Positions 42,821-52,068 of a DNA stretch of 64,000 nt are shown piece by piece. This DNA is from Oceanicola sp. 502str15. GTDB taxonomy: Bacteria > Pseudomonadota > Alphaproteobacteria > Rhodobacterales > Rhodobacteraceae. Under the pieces are notes generated by a model. The model did not search any database. It was not told the DNA's origin and saw only the letters and a list, made by a program, of their open reading frames with translations. The stretch is taken from the NCBI RefSeq assembly GCF_024105635.1, contig NZ_WYDQ01000001.1:4154501-4218500 (forward strand), read 5' to 3'. Both the position numbers and the translations under genes were made by a program. Each line of letters begins with the position of its first letter. Within the stretch, counting starts at the first letter, position 1.

Positions 42821-44751
42821 CCCTTCCCCTCCAAATACCGCCGCTTCGCCTCCTCCTGCCGCCCGAAGTCCCGCACCATCCCGTCAATCGCCACCTCGTC
42901 CGACTTGTCGGCGTAGCGGAACTCGCTATCCGCGTACCTATTAACCTCCTGAATCACCATCTCCATGGTGATCGGCTGGCGCAGCTCCGAAACCATCCCC
43001 AGCTTCTCTTCATATGGCTTGAACAGGAACAGCTCCGGCTCCTCCATCCACTCGTCGGGCAGCTCGAAGTCCATCGCGCGGACCTTCACCGCGTCGGTGA
43101 TGTTCTTGATCGCCCGCCCGGTAAACCGCTCATCCGCCTCCTGGATCGCCTTCAGGTAGCGGCCTACCTTGGCAATCGTGTCCAGCGCCCCGATCTCGGC
43201 CTGCACCCGGTCGAACACCTCCAGCAGCCCCGCCTCATGGGGCTTGCTATGCCCCTCGAAGCTGGCCGACACCGCCTTCTTGATCTCCTGCGCCGCATAG
43301 GCCTCGTGATCCCCGAGGGGCAGCGAATGGTTCTTGCCCATCAGCAGATAAAGAATGTCGATGTAATCCTCCCGCGTCTGAGGCCCGTCCACCAGGAACC
43401 GCGCCCCGGCCCGCTGCCGCAGGGCGTCATCCACGTTCTCCGGGTAGTTCGAGAACATCCCGAAGGTGCAGTTCCCCCGCACCACCGTGTTGGCCCCCGC
43501 AAAGGCCTCCATCAGCACCGCCGTCACCTCCTGCTGGCCGGCGCTGCTCTGCCGGTCGCCGCGCTTGCCCGCGATCTGGTCGATATCATCCACCGTCCCA
43601 AACCCGATCACCCCAGGGTCCAGCACGTTGTTGATGAAGGCCTTCGCGTTCTGCCCCGACTTGCCCTGATAGCTGTCGATATTGTCGATGCCGAAGTTCT
43701 GGTAGCGGAACGGATAGCCCGCCACACCGCAATATTCGCTCACCAGACCGGCCATCATCTGGATCAGCGTCGTCTTGCCGGTGCCCGGCGCGCCATCGCC
43801 CATGAAAGTGAAGATGAAGCCGCCCAACTCGACGAAGGGGTTCAGCTTGCGCTCGAAATCATAGGCCATGATCATCTTCGCCAGCCGCATCGCCTGATAC
43901 TTGGCGATGTGGTTGCCCACCACCTCGTTGGGCTTCTTGAACTGCATCACCAGCGTGCTGCCCTTGGCCTTGCGCGCCGGGGTAAAGCCCGCGATGGTCA
44001 GGTCATCGGCCTCCACGCGATACTTCGCGCCGGTGAAGGCCCCCACGCGCGGGGCGGTCTGGCCCCGAAGCGCCACCTTCTCCATCAGTTGCTCGGCATA
44101 GGCCATGACCGTGGCCACCAGCTTCGGCTCCGCATCGGCAAAGCTCGCCAGCTCCTGGTCCAGCTCCCAGAGGCAGCCGTGGAGCGCCAACGGCGCGTTG
44201 TCGGTCAGCACCTCTTCCACCGCCCCGATCTCCACCGAAGCCTCGCCCGCCGAACTTGCCAGCAGGAAGGAGGTCGCATTGCCGAAGGAATACATCACCG
44301 CCAGCGCCTCGGCGGCCAGAAGCTCGGAAAATTCCGCCTTGCGGGTCTCGGGCAGGCGGCCTTCAAGGTTTTCCTTCTTCAGCTCCACCAGCCCGGTCGC
44401 CTCGCCAAAGCCTTCGCCCACGGCGAGCGCCACGGCAATCGCGCGGCGCAGGGCGTGCAGAACCGTGGCCTGCGTGGGCGAAACCAGCGGGTCGCCCTCA
44501 TCGGCGGACTCGATGCGCTCCACCAGCCGCACCCCCTCGGGGCGGGCGCTGCTGCGGGTCACCAGTCCCGGCGTGGTCGAGCGAAACCGCCGCCGTGTGC
44601 CAATCCCGGCCGAGCGCTCGGGCGTGGCGGCCTCCTTGGGTGCGGCGATCCGGGGGGTATGGTCGATGCCTTCCAGCATCCCCGCCGCCGCCTCGTAATG
44701 CTTGCGGATCTCTTCTTCCCGAAGTTCCATCTCGTCGCTCGAAAGGCTCAT
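42817..44751 (-). CDS. AAA+ ATPase (644 aa)
   Basis: The C-terminal half carries one AAA+ module: Walker A GAPGTGKT at about 320-327, a Walker-B-like IGFGTVDDIDQIAGK, a sensor region NCTFGMFSNYPENVD and an arginine-rich DALRQRAGARFLV that may hold the Arg finger. In Walker B the usual Asp-Glu is Asp-Asp, so hydrolysis may be unusual. The N-terminal 300 residues are alpha-rich without known motifs. It follows the unknown gene at 44820 and overlaps the AbiC-like gene. It is likely the motor of the cluster; its substrate is unknown. Confidence 0.88.
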   Translation of the reverse strand: MSLSSDEMELREEEIRKHYEAAAGMLEGIDHTPRIAAPKEAATPERSAGIGTRRRFRSTTPGLVTRSSARPEGVRLVERIESADEGDPLVSPTQATVLHALRRAIAVALAVGEGFGEATGLVELKKENLEGRLPETRKAEFSELLAAEALAVMYSFGNATSFLLASSAGEASVEIGAVEEVLTDNAPLALHGCLWELDQELASFADAEPKLVATVMAYAEQLMEKVALRGQTAPRVGAFTGAKYRVEADDLTIAGFTPARKAKGSTLVMQFKKPNEVVGNHIAKYQAMRLAKMIMAYDFERKLNPFVELGGFIFTFMGDGAPGTGKTTLIQMMAGLVSEYCGVAGYPFRYQNFGIDNIDSYQGKSGQNAKAFINNVLDPGVIGFGTVDDIDQIAGKRGDRQSSAGQQEVTAVLMEAFAGANTVVRGNCTFGMFSNYPENVDDALRQRAGARFLVDGPQTREDYIDILYLLMGKNHSLPLGDHEAYAAQEIKKAVSASFEGHSKPHEAGLLEVFDRVQAEIGALDTIAKVGRYLKAIQEADERFTGRAIKNITDAVKVRAMDFELPDEWMEEPELFLFKPYEEKLGMVSELRQPITMEMVIQEVNRYADSEFRYADKSDEVAIDGMVRDFGRQEEAKRRYLEGKG

Positions 44752-44778
44752 CGCTCAATTCCTTCTCGAAACCCGCCT

Positions 44779-44815
44779 CATTTTCTTGCCGGAAATATCT
44801 CCCGCCGGAGGCATA
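44779..44815 (-). repeat. CATTTTCTTGC-type intergenic repeat, copy 3
   Basis: CATTTTCTTGC, CGG and AAATATCTCC are followed by CGCCGGAGGCAT, matching copy 1 over about 37 bases with a few differences. It lies in the 68-base gap inside the AAA+ cluster, between the AAA+ gene and the gene upstream of it. Confidence 0.8.
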
Positions 44816-44819
44816 AAAT

Positions 44820-45950
44820 CTATCTGTAGCCAAACACCCGCCCACCGGGCGACACCACGAACTTGCGCACGCCCGAAAAGCCCGGCGGGTTCTTCTCGGC
44901 CAGCACCTGGTAGGGGCGTTCGGGCATGATGATGGCGCGTTGCTGCCGCGTGGCCCCGGTGTCGGCGCCGCGGCCCGAGAAAGGGTCGAGGGTGAATACC
45001 TCGCGCTCCACCGACGAAAACCAGCCCGCCTTCTCGCTGCGCACCCGTTCGCTCACCAGCTCTTCCTCGGTCCAGGCCAGCGCCCAGTCCTGCCCCTCGG
45101 GGGCCTTGGCCTCGGCCAGCACCTCGCAGAGCGGGCCGGATTGCACCGTATAGGCGGAAGAATACATCGGCCCCACGTGGAAGCGCCGGATGCGCTTGGG
45201 GTGCAGGTCGTCGAAATCGGTATCGAAGCCTTGCGCGATGGTCAGCAGCTTCAGGCCTGAGAAGCTCTGCGCCATCAGATGAGCCTGCGCTGCGGGCCAG
45301 CGGCGCTCGTCCTTGGGCAGGCTCACGCGGCCGGAATCCTCGCAATCCATCAGGTAGATCACCGGCAGGTTCACCTGGCTGTCGAAGATCGCCCAGTGGA
45401 TCAGGAAGTTGCGCCGCTCGCCGCTGCTGCTCTGCCAGAGCGCCTCGGGGTCATTGCGCGCCCAGAAGATATTCTCGCCCAGCAACGCCTCGTAGTAGAG
45501 CCGCTGCGCCATGGCATATTGCAGCTTTGTCGGAATGCTCAGCTCGCCCACGATCTGGCGGATCATGTCATCCTTCAGCGCGGCGGCATCGGGCATGTTC
45601 TGCAAATGCCGCCCGGCCTGCTGGGCATCCACCGCCATGGTCAACATTTCCTGAAACACCGGAAAGCCGCTCTCGTGCCGGTCAAAATCGAGCTTGCCCA
45701 CCGGCGTGCCCTCGCGGCCCGTCAGCAGGTATTTGTTGCCGAGCGCCGCAAAGGCGTTCGACAGCCCGCCGATGTAGCGACCCAGAATGGTAACTTCCGC
45801 CTTCGAAAGGCTTCCCTCCACCTCCATCGCCGCCGCCACCTTGGCCAAATGCCCGGTGATCGCCTCGAACTTCGAGAAATACCGCCGCGTGGCAAACTCG
45901 TCGTTCAGCTGCGCGTGGTCGGCGGTGAGGGCCTTCTTGGTATCGGTCAT
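44820..45950 (-). CDS. Conserved protein of unknown function in the AAA+ cluster (376 aa)
   Basis: The soluble, mainly alpha-helical N-terminal part (about 1-180) reads TRRYFSKFEAITGHLAKVAA, then LSKAEVTILGRYIGGLSNAF. A second part has NFLIHWAIFDSQVNLPVIYLMDCEDSG and LLTIAQGFDTDFDDLHPKRIRRFHVGP. I recognise no catalytic motif or family. It sits between the coiled-coil gene and the AAA+ ATPase and probably forms part of the same machine. Confidence 0.8.
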   Translation of the reverse strand: MTDTKKALTADHAQLNDEFATRRYFSKFEAITGHLAKVAAAMEVEGSLSKAEVTILGRYIGGLSNAFAALGNKYLLTGREGTPVGKLDFDRHESGFPVFQEMLTMAVDAQQAGRHLQNMPDAAALKDDMIRQIVGELSIPTKLQYAMAQRLYYEALLGENIFWARNDPEALWQSSSGERRNFLIHWAIFDSQVNLPVIYLMDCEDSGRVSLPKDERRWPAAQAHLMAQSFSGLKLLTIAQGFDTDFDDLHPKRIRRFHVGPMYSSAYTVQSGPLCEVLAEAKAPEGQDWALAWTEEELVSERVRSEKAGWFSSVEREVFTLDPFSGRGADTGATRQQRAIIMPERPYQVLAEKNPPGFSGVRKFVVSPGGRVFGYR

Positions 45951-45959
45951 GCCGTTCCC

Positions 45960-46000
45960 GTAGGCTGGGTGAAACCCACCACCCCCCGTGCGGAGGGTGG
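45960..46000. repeat. GTAGG-led hairpin repeat, copy 2, with an overlapping second hairpin
   Basis: GTAGGC is followed by TGGGT-GAA-ACCCA (5-base stem). Overlapping it, CCACCC (45979-45984) pairs with GGGTGG (45995-46000). It lies between the coiled-coil gene and its downstream neighbour and could attenuate transcription inside the cluster. Confidence 0.6.
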
Positions 46001-46007
46001 CAAGGGC

Positions 46008-47084
46008 TTACGCCCCGTAAATATTCTTGTCGTGCTTCTCGACAATCTTCTCGAAGCGCCGGGCAAAGCGTTCGTCAGCCTTGGCCTTCTGTTCCAGCAC
46101 CTTGCGGGCAAAGACCATGTGGTCTTCATGGGCCTCCATCATGTCGGCCATCCGCTGGTTGGTGGCCGCGCCGATGCCCGCCATGGCGGCCTGGGCCTCC
46201 TGGTCGGTCTTCACCCCGATCTCGTTGATCCGGTGGGCGACGTCCTGCTGCTGGGCGGTCTTCAGCGACTTGGTGAGCGCATCATAGAGCACCACGCGCT
46301 GCTTGGTGTCTGTCTGCAGCTTGTTGATCAGCACCATCTGGGTTGCGGCCTGGTTCTGCAGCGAGTCGACCCAGGTCTTGCCCTTCTCGATGTAGCGCTC
46401 CAGCGTCTGACTCTTGGCCAGCTTGACCTGCTCCTCCTGCACCAGCTCGTTGTACTTGTTGTTCAACTCGGCCAGCTCGGTTTCCAGCTTGGTGCGGGCG
46501 GCGGCGTCCTGCTCGACCGAGATCTTGTTTTCCAGCTCGATGATCTTGGGATCGAGGGCGGTGACTTCGGCGCGCAGCGCCTCAAGTTCGCCCACAGTCA
46601 GCTCGCGCTCGTCGAGGGTTTCGGTCAGGTTGGCCTCCACCTTCACCTTCTCGCCGTTCAGGATGGTCAGCTGGTTTTCCAGCAGCTTCACGATCACGTC
46701 CGACTTGGAGATGAGGTCTTGCAGCTTGTCGTCGATATTGGCGGTGCGGATGCGCTCCTGCCGCAGGCTCTCGGATTTGCCCGCCGAGAAGATGCCCACG
46801 AAGCTCTCCCAGCCGGTCTTGTCGCGGATCTCCGAGAAATCCTCCGAGAAGCCGGTGGTCACATCGTCGAGGCCCATGATGAGCTCTGCGATATTGGCGT
46901 TCATAAGCTCGGTGTGCTGGTGCACGTCCTCAAGCGTGGCGTTCTCGATATCGATCTGAATGTCCTGCCCCTCGGCCATCTTCTGGCGGGCGGTCTCGAT
47001 CCGGCTCGAAAGCTCGGAGATCTTGCCCTGGGTCTCGGCCACCTGGGCCTGGGATTTCTCGATCATCGCATCAAAATCGGCCAT
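46008..47084 (-). CDS. Coiled-coil protein, faintly TelA-like (358 aa)
   Basis: Almost the whole product is predicted coiled coil: heptad-rich stretches run through 1-45, 105-215 and 240-345 (for example LQDLISKSDVIVKLLENQLT, LETELAELNNKYNELVQEEQ). There is no signal peptide or membrane segment. The size, the acidic helix bundle and the neighbourhood of an AAA+ ATPase recall TelA/KlaA-type toxic-anion-resistance proteins, but I see no diagnostic motif and hold this loosely. It is the first gene of the seven-gene cluster. Confidence 0.75.
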   Translation of the reverse strand: MADFDAMIEKSQAQVAETQGKISELSSRIETARQKMAEGQDIQIDIENATLEDVHQHTELMNANIAELIMGLDDVTTGFSEDFSEIRDKTGWESFVGIFSAGKSESLRQERIRTANIDDKLQDLISKSDVIVKLLENQLTILNGEKVKVEANLTETLDERELTVGELEALRAEVTALDPKIIELENKISVEQDAAARTKLETELAELNNKYNELVQEEQVKLAKSQTLERYIEKGKTWVDSLQNQAATQMVLINKLQTDTKQRVVLYDALTKSLKTAQQQDVAHRINEIGVKTDQEAQAAMAGIGAATNQRMADMMEAHEDHMVFARKVLEQKAKADERFARRFEKIVEKHDKNIYGA

Positions 47085-47272
47085 CTCGCGTCCTCAAATT
47101 ACATGGTGCTGGGGCGTATGTGGGGGTTTTAGCGCGTTTTGTTAAGGATCGTCACGTGCCAAATGCGGTCATCCGGGGGCCGATCCCTGCCACCCCGGGC
47201 AGGAATTTTGGAACATCCCCGCCGCTCTCCCGTTGGTTGCGTAACACGTGATCACAATCGGGGGACGATTCC

Positions 47273-48958
47273 TTGCACCAGCTCGCCAGCCGCCTTGGCC
47301 TGCGCACCGATCCAACCATCTTCTTCATCTCTGCGGGGCTGACCCTGCTCTTCGTGCTTGCGCTGGTCATCGCGCCCGAGCCCATCGGCGATGCTTTCGC
47401 CACAGGGAGGGCCTGGATCGTGACCAATCTCGGCTGGTTTTTCATCCTCGGCGTCAATGTCTGGCTCGGCTTCCTGATCTGGGCAGCCTGCTCGCGCCAC
47501 GGCCATATCCGGCTCGGGCCGAAGGGCTCGCGGCCCGAGTATACCAACCTCAGCTGGTTCACGATGCTCTTTGCCGGCGGCATCGGCACCGTGCTGATGT
47601 TCTGGGGCGTGGCCGAACCGATCTCGCATTTCGCCGAGCCGCCGCTGCAGGGCGTCACCCCCTTCAGCGAGGAGGCGGCGCAGGATGCGATTTCCATCGC
47701 CATCTATCACCTCGGCCTGCACACCTGGGCCATCTTCGCGCTCCCCGGCCTCGCCTTCGCCTACTTCATCAACCGCTATGAGCTGCCCGTCAGGGTCAGC
47801 TCGGTGTTCTACCCGTTGCTGCGCGAGGGCATCCACGGCCCCGTCGGCAAGGCGATCGACATCGCCTCCATCCTCGGCACCCTCTTCGGCGTGGCCGTTT
47901 CCCTCGGCCTCGGCTCCAGCCAGATCGCGGCGGGCCTTGATGCGCTCACCGGCTCGGGCACCGGCCCGGGCGTGCAGGTGATGATCCTCGCCGTGCTCAC
48001 CGTGGTCGCCATCGGCTCCATCGTCGTCGGCCTCGACAAGGGCGTGAAGGTGCTCTCCAACCTCAACATCGGCATGGCCGTGGCGCTGATGATCTTCGTT
48101 CTGGTCTTCGGCTCCACCCTCTTCCTGCTGCGCGGCATCGTCGAAACCTTCGGCCTCTATTTCGAGAACCTGCCGCACCTGATGTTCTGGAACGACATGC
48201 TCGCCAACGAGAACCCCGACAACCCGCCCTGGGGCTGGCAGGGCAGCTGGACGGTGTTCTACTGGGCCTGGACCGTCACATGGTCGCCCTTCATCGGCCT
48301 CTTCGTCGCGCGCATCTCGCGCGGCCGCACCATCCGCGAGTTCGTCTTCGGCGTGCTGCTCGCACCCTCGCTCTTCACCCTCGTCTGGTTCTCCATCTTC
48401 GGCTGGCAGGCGATGGAGTTCGACGGGTTGGGCCTCGCCGCCCGCGCCGCCATGGGCGAGGCGGCAGGCGAGATCAGCGCGGCAGTGGCCGAGTCTGTGC
48501 CGCTGGCCATGTTCGCCTTCTTCGAGCATTTCCCCTTCACCGAGTTCATCCAGGGCTTCGCCGTGGTGATCGTGGCGATCTTCTTCGCCACCTCGTCCGA
48601 CTCCGCCTCGCTGGTGGTCGACATGCTCTGCACCGGCAAACCCACCCCCGGCCCGGTCGGGCAGCGGGTGTTCTGGGGCGCCGCCGAGGGGCTGGTGGCC
48701 GCCATGCTCATCATCCTCGCCGGCGAGGCCGGGCTGACGGCGCTGCAACAAGTCATCACCGTGGTCGGCCTGCCGATCTTCCTGCTGGTCTGCATGATGA
48801 TCCCCTCGTTGATCCGCGGCTTTGCCGAGGAAGACATCGAGCACATCAACATCGGCACCCGCCCCGAGCTCGAGGCCTTCCACCCAGATGACGACGTGGA
48901 AATCGACGCCCGCAGCACCGCCGGGCGCACCCCGGAGCGCCCCGCACCCGCGGAGTAG
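47273..48958 (+). CDS. BCCT family transporter (betaine/carnitine/choline type)
   Basis: The 561-residue product has about 12 membrane helices and the BCCT signatures LSWFTMLFAGGIGTVLMFWG with GVAEPISHF, NRYELPVRVSSVFYPLLREG, LGLGSSQIAAGLDAL and the tryptophan-rich substrate region WQGSWTVFYWAWTVTWSPFI. A TTG start is used because GGGGGA lies seven bases upstream and no ATG is near. The C-terminal tail of about 45 residues is acidic. It would import a quaternary amine such as glycine betaine with sodium or protons. It is followed 47 bases later by an M20 deacylase. Confidence 0.95.
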   Translation: MHQLASRLGLRTDPTIFFISAGLTLLFVLALVIAPEPIGDAFATGRAWIVTNLGWFFILGVNVWLGFLIWAACSRHGHIRLGPKGSRPEYTNLSWFTMLFAGGIGTVLMFWGVAEPISHFAEPPLQGVTPFSEEAAQDAISIAIYHLGLHTWAIFALPGLAFAYFINRYELPVRVSSVFYPLLREGIHGPVGKAIDIASILGTLFGVAVSLGLGSSQIAAGLDALTGSGTGPGVQVMILAVLTVVAIGSIVVGLDKGVKVLSNLNIGMAVALMIFVLVFGSTLFLLRGIVETFGLYFENLPHLMFWNDMLANENPDNPPWGWQGSWTVFYWAWTVTWSPFIGLFVARISRGRTIREFVFGVLLAPSLFTLVWFSIFGWQAMEFDGLGLAARAAMGEAAGEISAAVAESVPLAMFAFFEHFPFTEFIQGFAVVIVAIFFATSSDSASLVVDMLCTGKPTPGPVGQRVFWGAAEGLVAAMLIILAGEAGLTALQQVITVVGLPIFLLVCMMIPSLIRGFAEEDIEHINIGTRPELEAFHPDDDVEIDARSTAGRTPERPAPAE

Positions 48959-49005
48959 GCGATCGGGCGTTGTGGCGGCACGGGCTTTGCGCCTAACGTG
49001 CCGCC

Positions 49006-50292
49006 ATGCCTTCCGATCTTGACGCCCGCCTGTCCCAAGCCATCCGCGCCCGCGAGGGCGAGCTGGTGGCGCTCTGTGGCGACCTCGTGCAGATCCCCAC
49101 GCTCAACCCGCCCGGCCAGCACTACCGCGCGATATGCAGCTACCTCGCCGAACGCCTCGGCAAGCAGGGCTTCGAGGTCGAGATGATCCGCGCCGAGGGC
49201 GCCCCCGCCGACTCCACCGAATATCCGCGCTGGAACGTGGTTGCCCGCCGCGAGGGCAAGCGGGCAGGGGAGTGCGTGCACTTCAACTCCCACCATGACG
49301 TGGTCGAGGTCGGTCGCGGCTGGACTGTCGACCCCTTCGGCGGCGAGGTGAAGGACGGCAAGCTCTATGGTCGCGGATCCTGCGACATGAAGGGCGGCCT
49401 CGCCGCCTCCATCATCGCCGTCGAAGCCTTCCTCGAGACCTGCCCCGATTTCTCCGGCGCGGTCGAAATCTCTGCCACGGCGGATGAGGAATCCGGCGGC
49501 TACGGCGGCGTCGCCTACCTTGCCGAACGTGGCTGGTTCTCGCCCGAGCGCGTGCAGCACGTCATCATCCCCGAACCGCTCAACAAGGACCGCATCTGCC
49601 TCGGCCATCGCGGCGTCTGGTGGGCCGAGATCGAAACCTTTGGCCGCATCGCCCACGGCTCCATGCCGTTTCTGGGCGACTCCGCCGTGCGCCACATGGG
49701 CGCCGTGCTGGCCGAAATGGAGGCCACGCTCTTTCCGCTGCTCGCCACCAAGCGCACCGACATGCCGGTGGTGCCGGAGGGCGCCAAGCAGAGCACGCTC
49801 AACATCAACTCCATCCACGGCGGCGAGGGGGATCACCCGGAAGACTACACCGGCCTGCCCGCCCCCTGCGTCCCCGACAGCTGCCGCATCGTGATCGACC
49901 GGCGCTTCCTGATCGAGGAGGAGCTGGCCGAGGTGAAGGGCGAGGTCACCGCGCTGATGGAAAAGGTCAAAGCCGCCCGGCCCAGCTTTACCTACGAGAT
50001 CCGGGACCTCTTCGAAGTGCAGCCTACCATGGCCCCCGAAGATGCCCCCATCGTGCGCACCACCGCGGCCGCCATCGAAAAGGTGCTCGCCCGCCAGCCC
50101 GATTACGTCGTCAGCCCCGGCACCTACGACCAGAAGCACATCGACCGCATCGGCAAGCTCTCCAACTGCATCGCCTACGGCCCGGGGATACTGGACCTCG
50201 CCCACCAGCCCGACGAATGGGTCGGCGTGCAGGACATGGTCGACAGCGCCACGGTCATGGCCCTCGTGCTGGCCGAGCTGCTCGCCCGCTAA
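49006..50292 (+). CDS. M20 family deacylase (ArgE/DapE-like)
   Basis: The 428-residue enzyme has the di-zinc ligands of M20 peptidases: VHFNSHHDVVEVG near residue 91, GRGSCDMKGG near 124 and ATADEESGGYGG near 158, followed by the dimerisation domain and the closing HxPxE-like DQKHIDRIGKLSNCIAYGPG. Relatives remove acyl groups from amino acids (acetylornithine, succinyl-diaminopimelate) or hydrolyse related amides. Its substrate could be linked to the BCCT transporter upstream (for instance an acylated amine), which is speculation from neighbourhood. Confidence 0.9.
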   Translation: MPSDLDARLSQAIRAREGELVALCGDLVQIPTLNPPGQHYRAICSYLAERLGKQGFEVEMIRAEGAPADSTEYPRWNVVARREGKRAGECVHFNSHHDVVEVGRGWTVDPFGGEVKDGKLYGRGSCDMKGGLAASIIAVEAFLETCPDFSGAVEISATADEESGGYGGVAYLAERGWFSPERVQHVIIPEPLNKDRICLGHRGVWWAEIETFGRIAHGSMPFLGDSAVRHMGAVLAEMEATLFPLLATKRTDMPVVPEGAKQSTLNINSIHGGEGDHPEDYTGLPAPCVPDSCRIVIDRRFLIEEELAEVKGEVTALMEKVKAARPSFTYEIRDLFEVQPTMAPEDAPIVRTTAAAIEKVLARQPDYVVSPGTYDQKHIDRIGKLSNCIAYGPGILDLAHQPDEWVGVQDMVDSATVMALVLAELLAR

Positions 50293-50357
50293 ACCGCCTA
50301 TGCAGCCGTGCCCTCGCCCGCTAACCTGAGGGAAACCACTCAGGGAGGCCCAGCCCC

Positions 50358-51821
50358 ATGACCCTTCGCGCAACCCTTCTCGCCACCGCGTTCCTTGCCA
50401 CGCCCGCACTGGCGCAAGACAGCATCACCCTCGGCATGGTGCTCGAGCCGCCAAACCTCGACCCGACCGGCGGCGCGGCGGCGGCCATCGACGAGGTGGT
50501 CTATGCCAACGTCTTCGAGGGCCTCACCCGCTTTGCCGCCGACGGCTCGGTGGTGCCCGCGCTGGCCTCCGGCTGGGAGGTCTCGGACGATGGCTCCACC
50601 TATACTTTCACCCTGCACGAGGGCGTGAAATTCCACGACGGCAGCGATTTCACCGCCGACGATGTGGTCTTCTCCCTCGACCGCGCCCGCGCCGAAGACA
50701 GCACCAACGCGCAAAAGGCCCTCTTCGCCGGGATCGAAAGCGTCGAGGCGGTGAACCCGACGACCGTGAAGATCACCCTCGGCCAGCCCGATGGCGCCTT
50801 TCCCTTCAAGATGGCCTGGGGCGATGCGGTGATGGTCGACGAGGCAAGTGCCGCCGACCTCGCCACCAACCCCGTCGGCACCGGCCCCTTCACCTTCACC
50901 GAATGGGCGCAGGGCGACCATGTGACCCTCACCCGCAACCCCGACTACTGGGGCGAGGCCCCCGCGCTGGCCTCGGCCACCTTCAAGTTCATCACCGACC
51001 CCAACGCCGCCTTCGCCGCCATGATGGCCGGCGATGTCGATGCCTTCCCCAACTTCCCGGCGCAGGAAACCCTGCCGCAGTTCGAGGGCAACCCGCAGTT
51101 CAAGGTGATCATCGGCTCGACCGAGGGCGAAACCATTCTGGCGATGAACAACGCCGAGCCCCCGCTCGACAACGTGAAGGTCCGCGAAGCCATCGCCCAT
51201 GCGATCAACCGGCAGGACCTGATCGACGGCGCGATGAACGGCTACGGCACCCCCATCGGCACCCATTTCGCCCCCCACAACCCCGACTACGTCGACCTGA
51301 CCGAGCTGTCGGCCTTCGACCCCGAAAAGTCGAAGGCCCTGCTGGCCGAGGCCGGCGTCTCCGACCTGACCCTGCGTCTCGCCCTGCCACCCCCCGCCTA
51401 CGCCCGGCGCGGCGGCGAGATCATCGCCGCCCAGCTGCGCGACGTGGGCATCGCAACCGAGATCACCAACATGGAATGGGCCCAATGGCTCGAACAGGTG
51501 TTCAAGGGCCGCGACTTCGACCTGACGATCATCAGCCACACCGAGCCGATGGACATCAACATCTACGCCCGCGACGACTATTACTTCCAATACGCCGCCC
51601 CGGACTTCAAAAGCATGATGACCCTGCTCGAAGGCACCACCGGCCCCGACGCGCGCTCCGAGATCCTGAAAGCCGCACAGCAAAAGATCGCGGAAGACTT
51701 CGTCAACGGCTACCTCTTCCAGCTCCCCAAGACCGGTGTCGCCAATGCCAAGATCGAGGGCCTCTGGGAAAACGCCCCGACCCAGGCCAACGACCTCACC
51801 GGCGTAAGCTGGGCCGACTGA
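50358..51821 (+). CDS. ABC transporter solute-binding protein, family 5 (peptide/nickel type)
   Basis: The 487-residue product has a signal peptide ([20 protein letters not shown]) and the SBP_bac_5 layout: [53 protein letters not shown] and the later [19 protein letters not shown]. It probably captures a peptide or opine-like solute in the periplasm. No permease or ATPase gene lies next to it in this window: the next gene is convergent. It is therefore an orphan binding protein here. Confidence 0.92.
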   Translation: MTLRATLLATAFLATPALAQDSITLGMVLEPPNLDPTGGAAAAIDEVVYANVFEGLTRFAADGSVVPALASGWEVSDDGSTYTFTLHEGVKFHDGSDFTADDVVFSLDRARAEDSTNAQKALFAGIESVEAVNPTTVKITLGQPDGAFPFKMAWGDAVMVDEASAADLATNPVGTGPFTFTEWAQGDHVTLTRNPDYWGEAPALASATFKFITDPNAAFAAMMAGDVDAFPNFPAQETLPQFEGNPQFKVIIGSTEGETILAMNNAEPPLDNVKVREAIAHAINRQDLIDGAMNGYGTPIGTHFAPHNPDYVDLTELSAFDPEKSKALLAEAGVSDLTLRLALPPPAYARRGGEIIAAQLRDVGIATEITNMEWAQWLEQVFKGRDFDLTIISHTEPMDINIYARDDYYFQYAAPDFKSMMTLLEGTTGPDARSEILKAAQQKIAEDFVNGYLFQLPKTGVANAKIEGLWENAPTQANDLTGVSWAD

Positions 51822-51917
51822 GCCCCGCCCGCCCGGCGCTCCCACCCGCCCACCCCGCGCCGGACGGCCGCCGCTCAGTCGGCCCCGCGGCGTGGCGTGG
51901 GTTGATATGTCGGGCAG

Positions 51918-51980
51918 AGTATTTCGAGCAAGAAAATGGGGCAGGGCACCGCCTGTTCATTTTCTTGCTGCAAATACTCC
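51918..51980. repeat. Head-on pair of CATTTTCTTGC-type repeats (copies 4 and 5)
   Basis: AGTATTTCGAGCAAGAAAAT plus G (51918-51938) faces CATTTTCTTGC-TGC-AAATACTCC (51958-51980). The two 21-base arms differ at two positions and could form a long hairpin; the 19-base loop can add a GCAGG/CCTGT stem. The pair lies between two convergent genes. Confidence 0.8.
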
Positions 51981-52039
51981 AGTGCAGGGTCTGCGGCGCG
52001 CGCAACAGCCGTTAGAAAGCCCCCCGCGCGCCACACCCC

Positions 52040-52061
52040 GTAGGGCGGGACTTGTCCCGCC
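52040..52061. repeat. GTAGGG-led hairpin repeat, copy 3
   Basis: GTAG is followed by GGCGGGAC-TT-GTCCCGCC, a perfect 8-base stem. It ends seven bases before the HCCA isomerase stop codon and matches the copy at 53785 almost exactly. Confidence 0.85.
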
Positions 52062-52068
52062 GCCCCGA

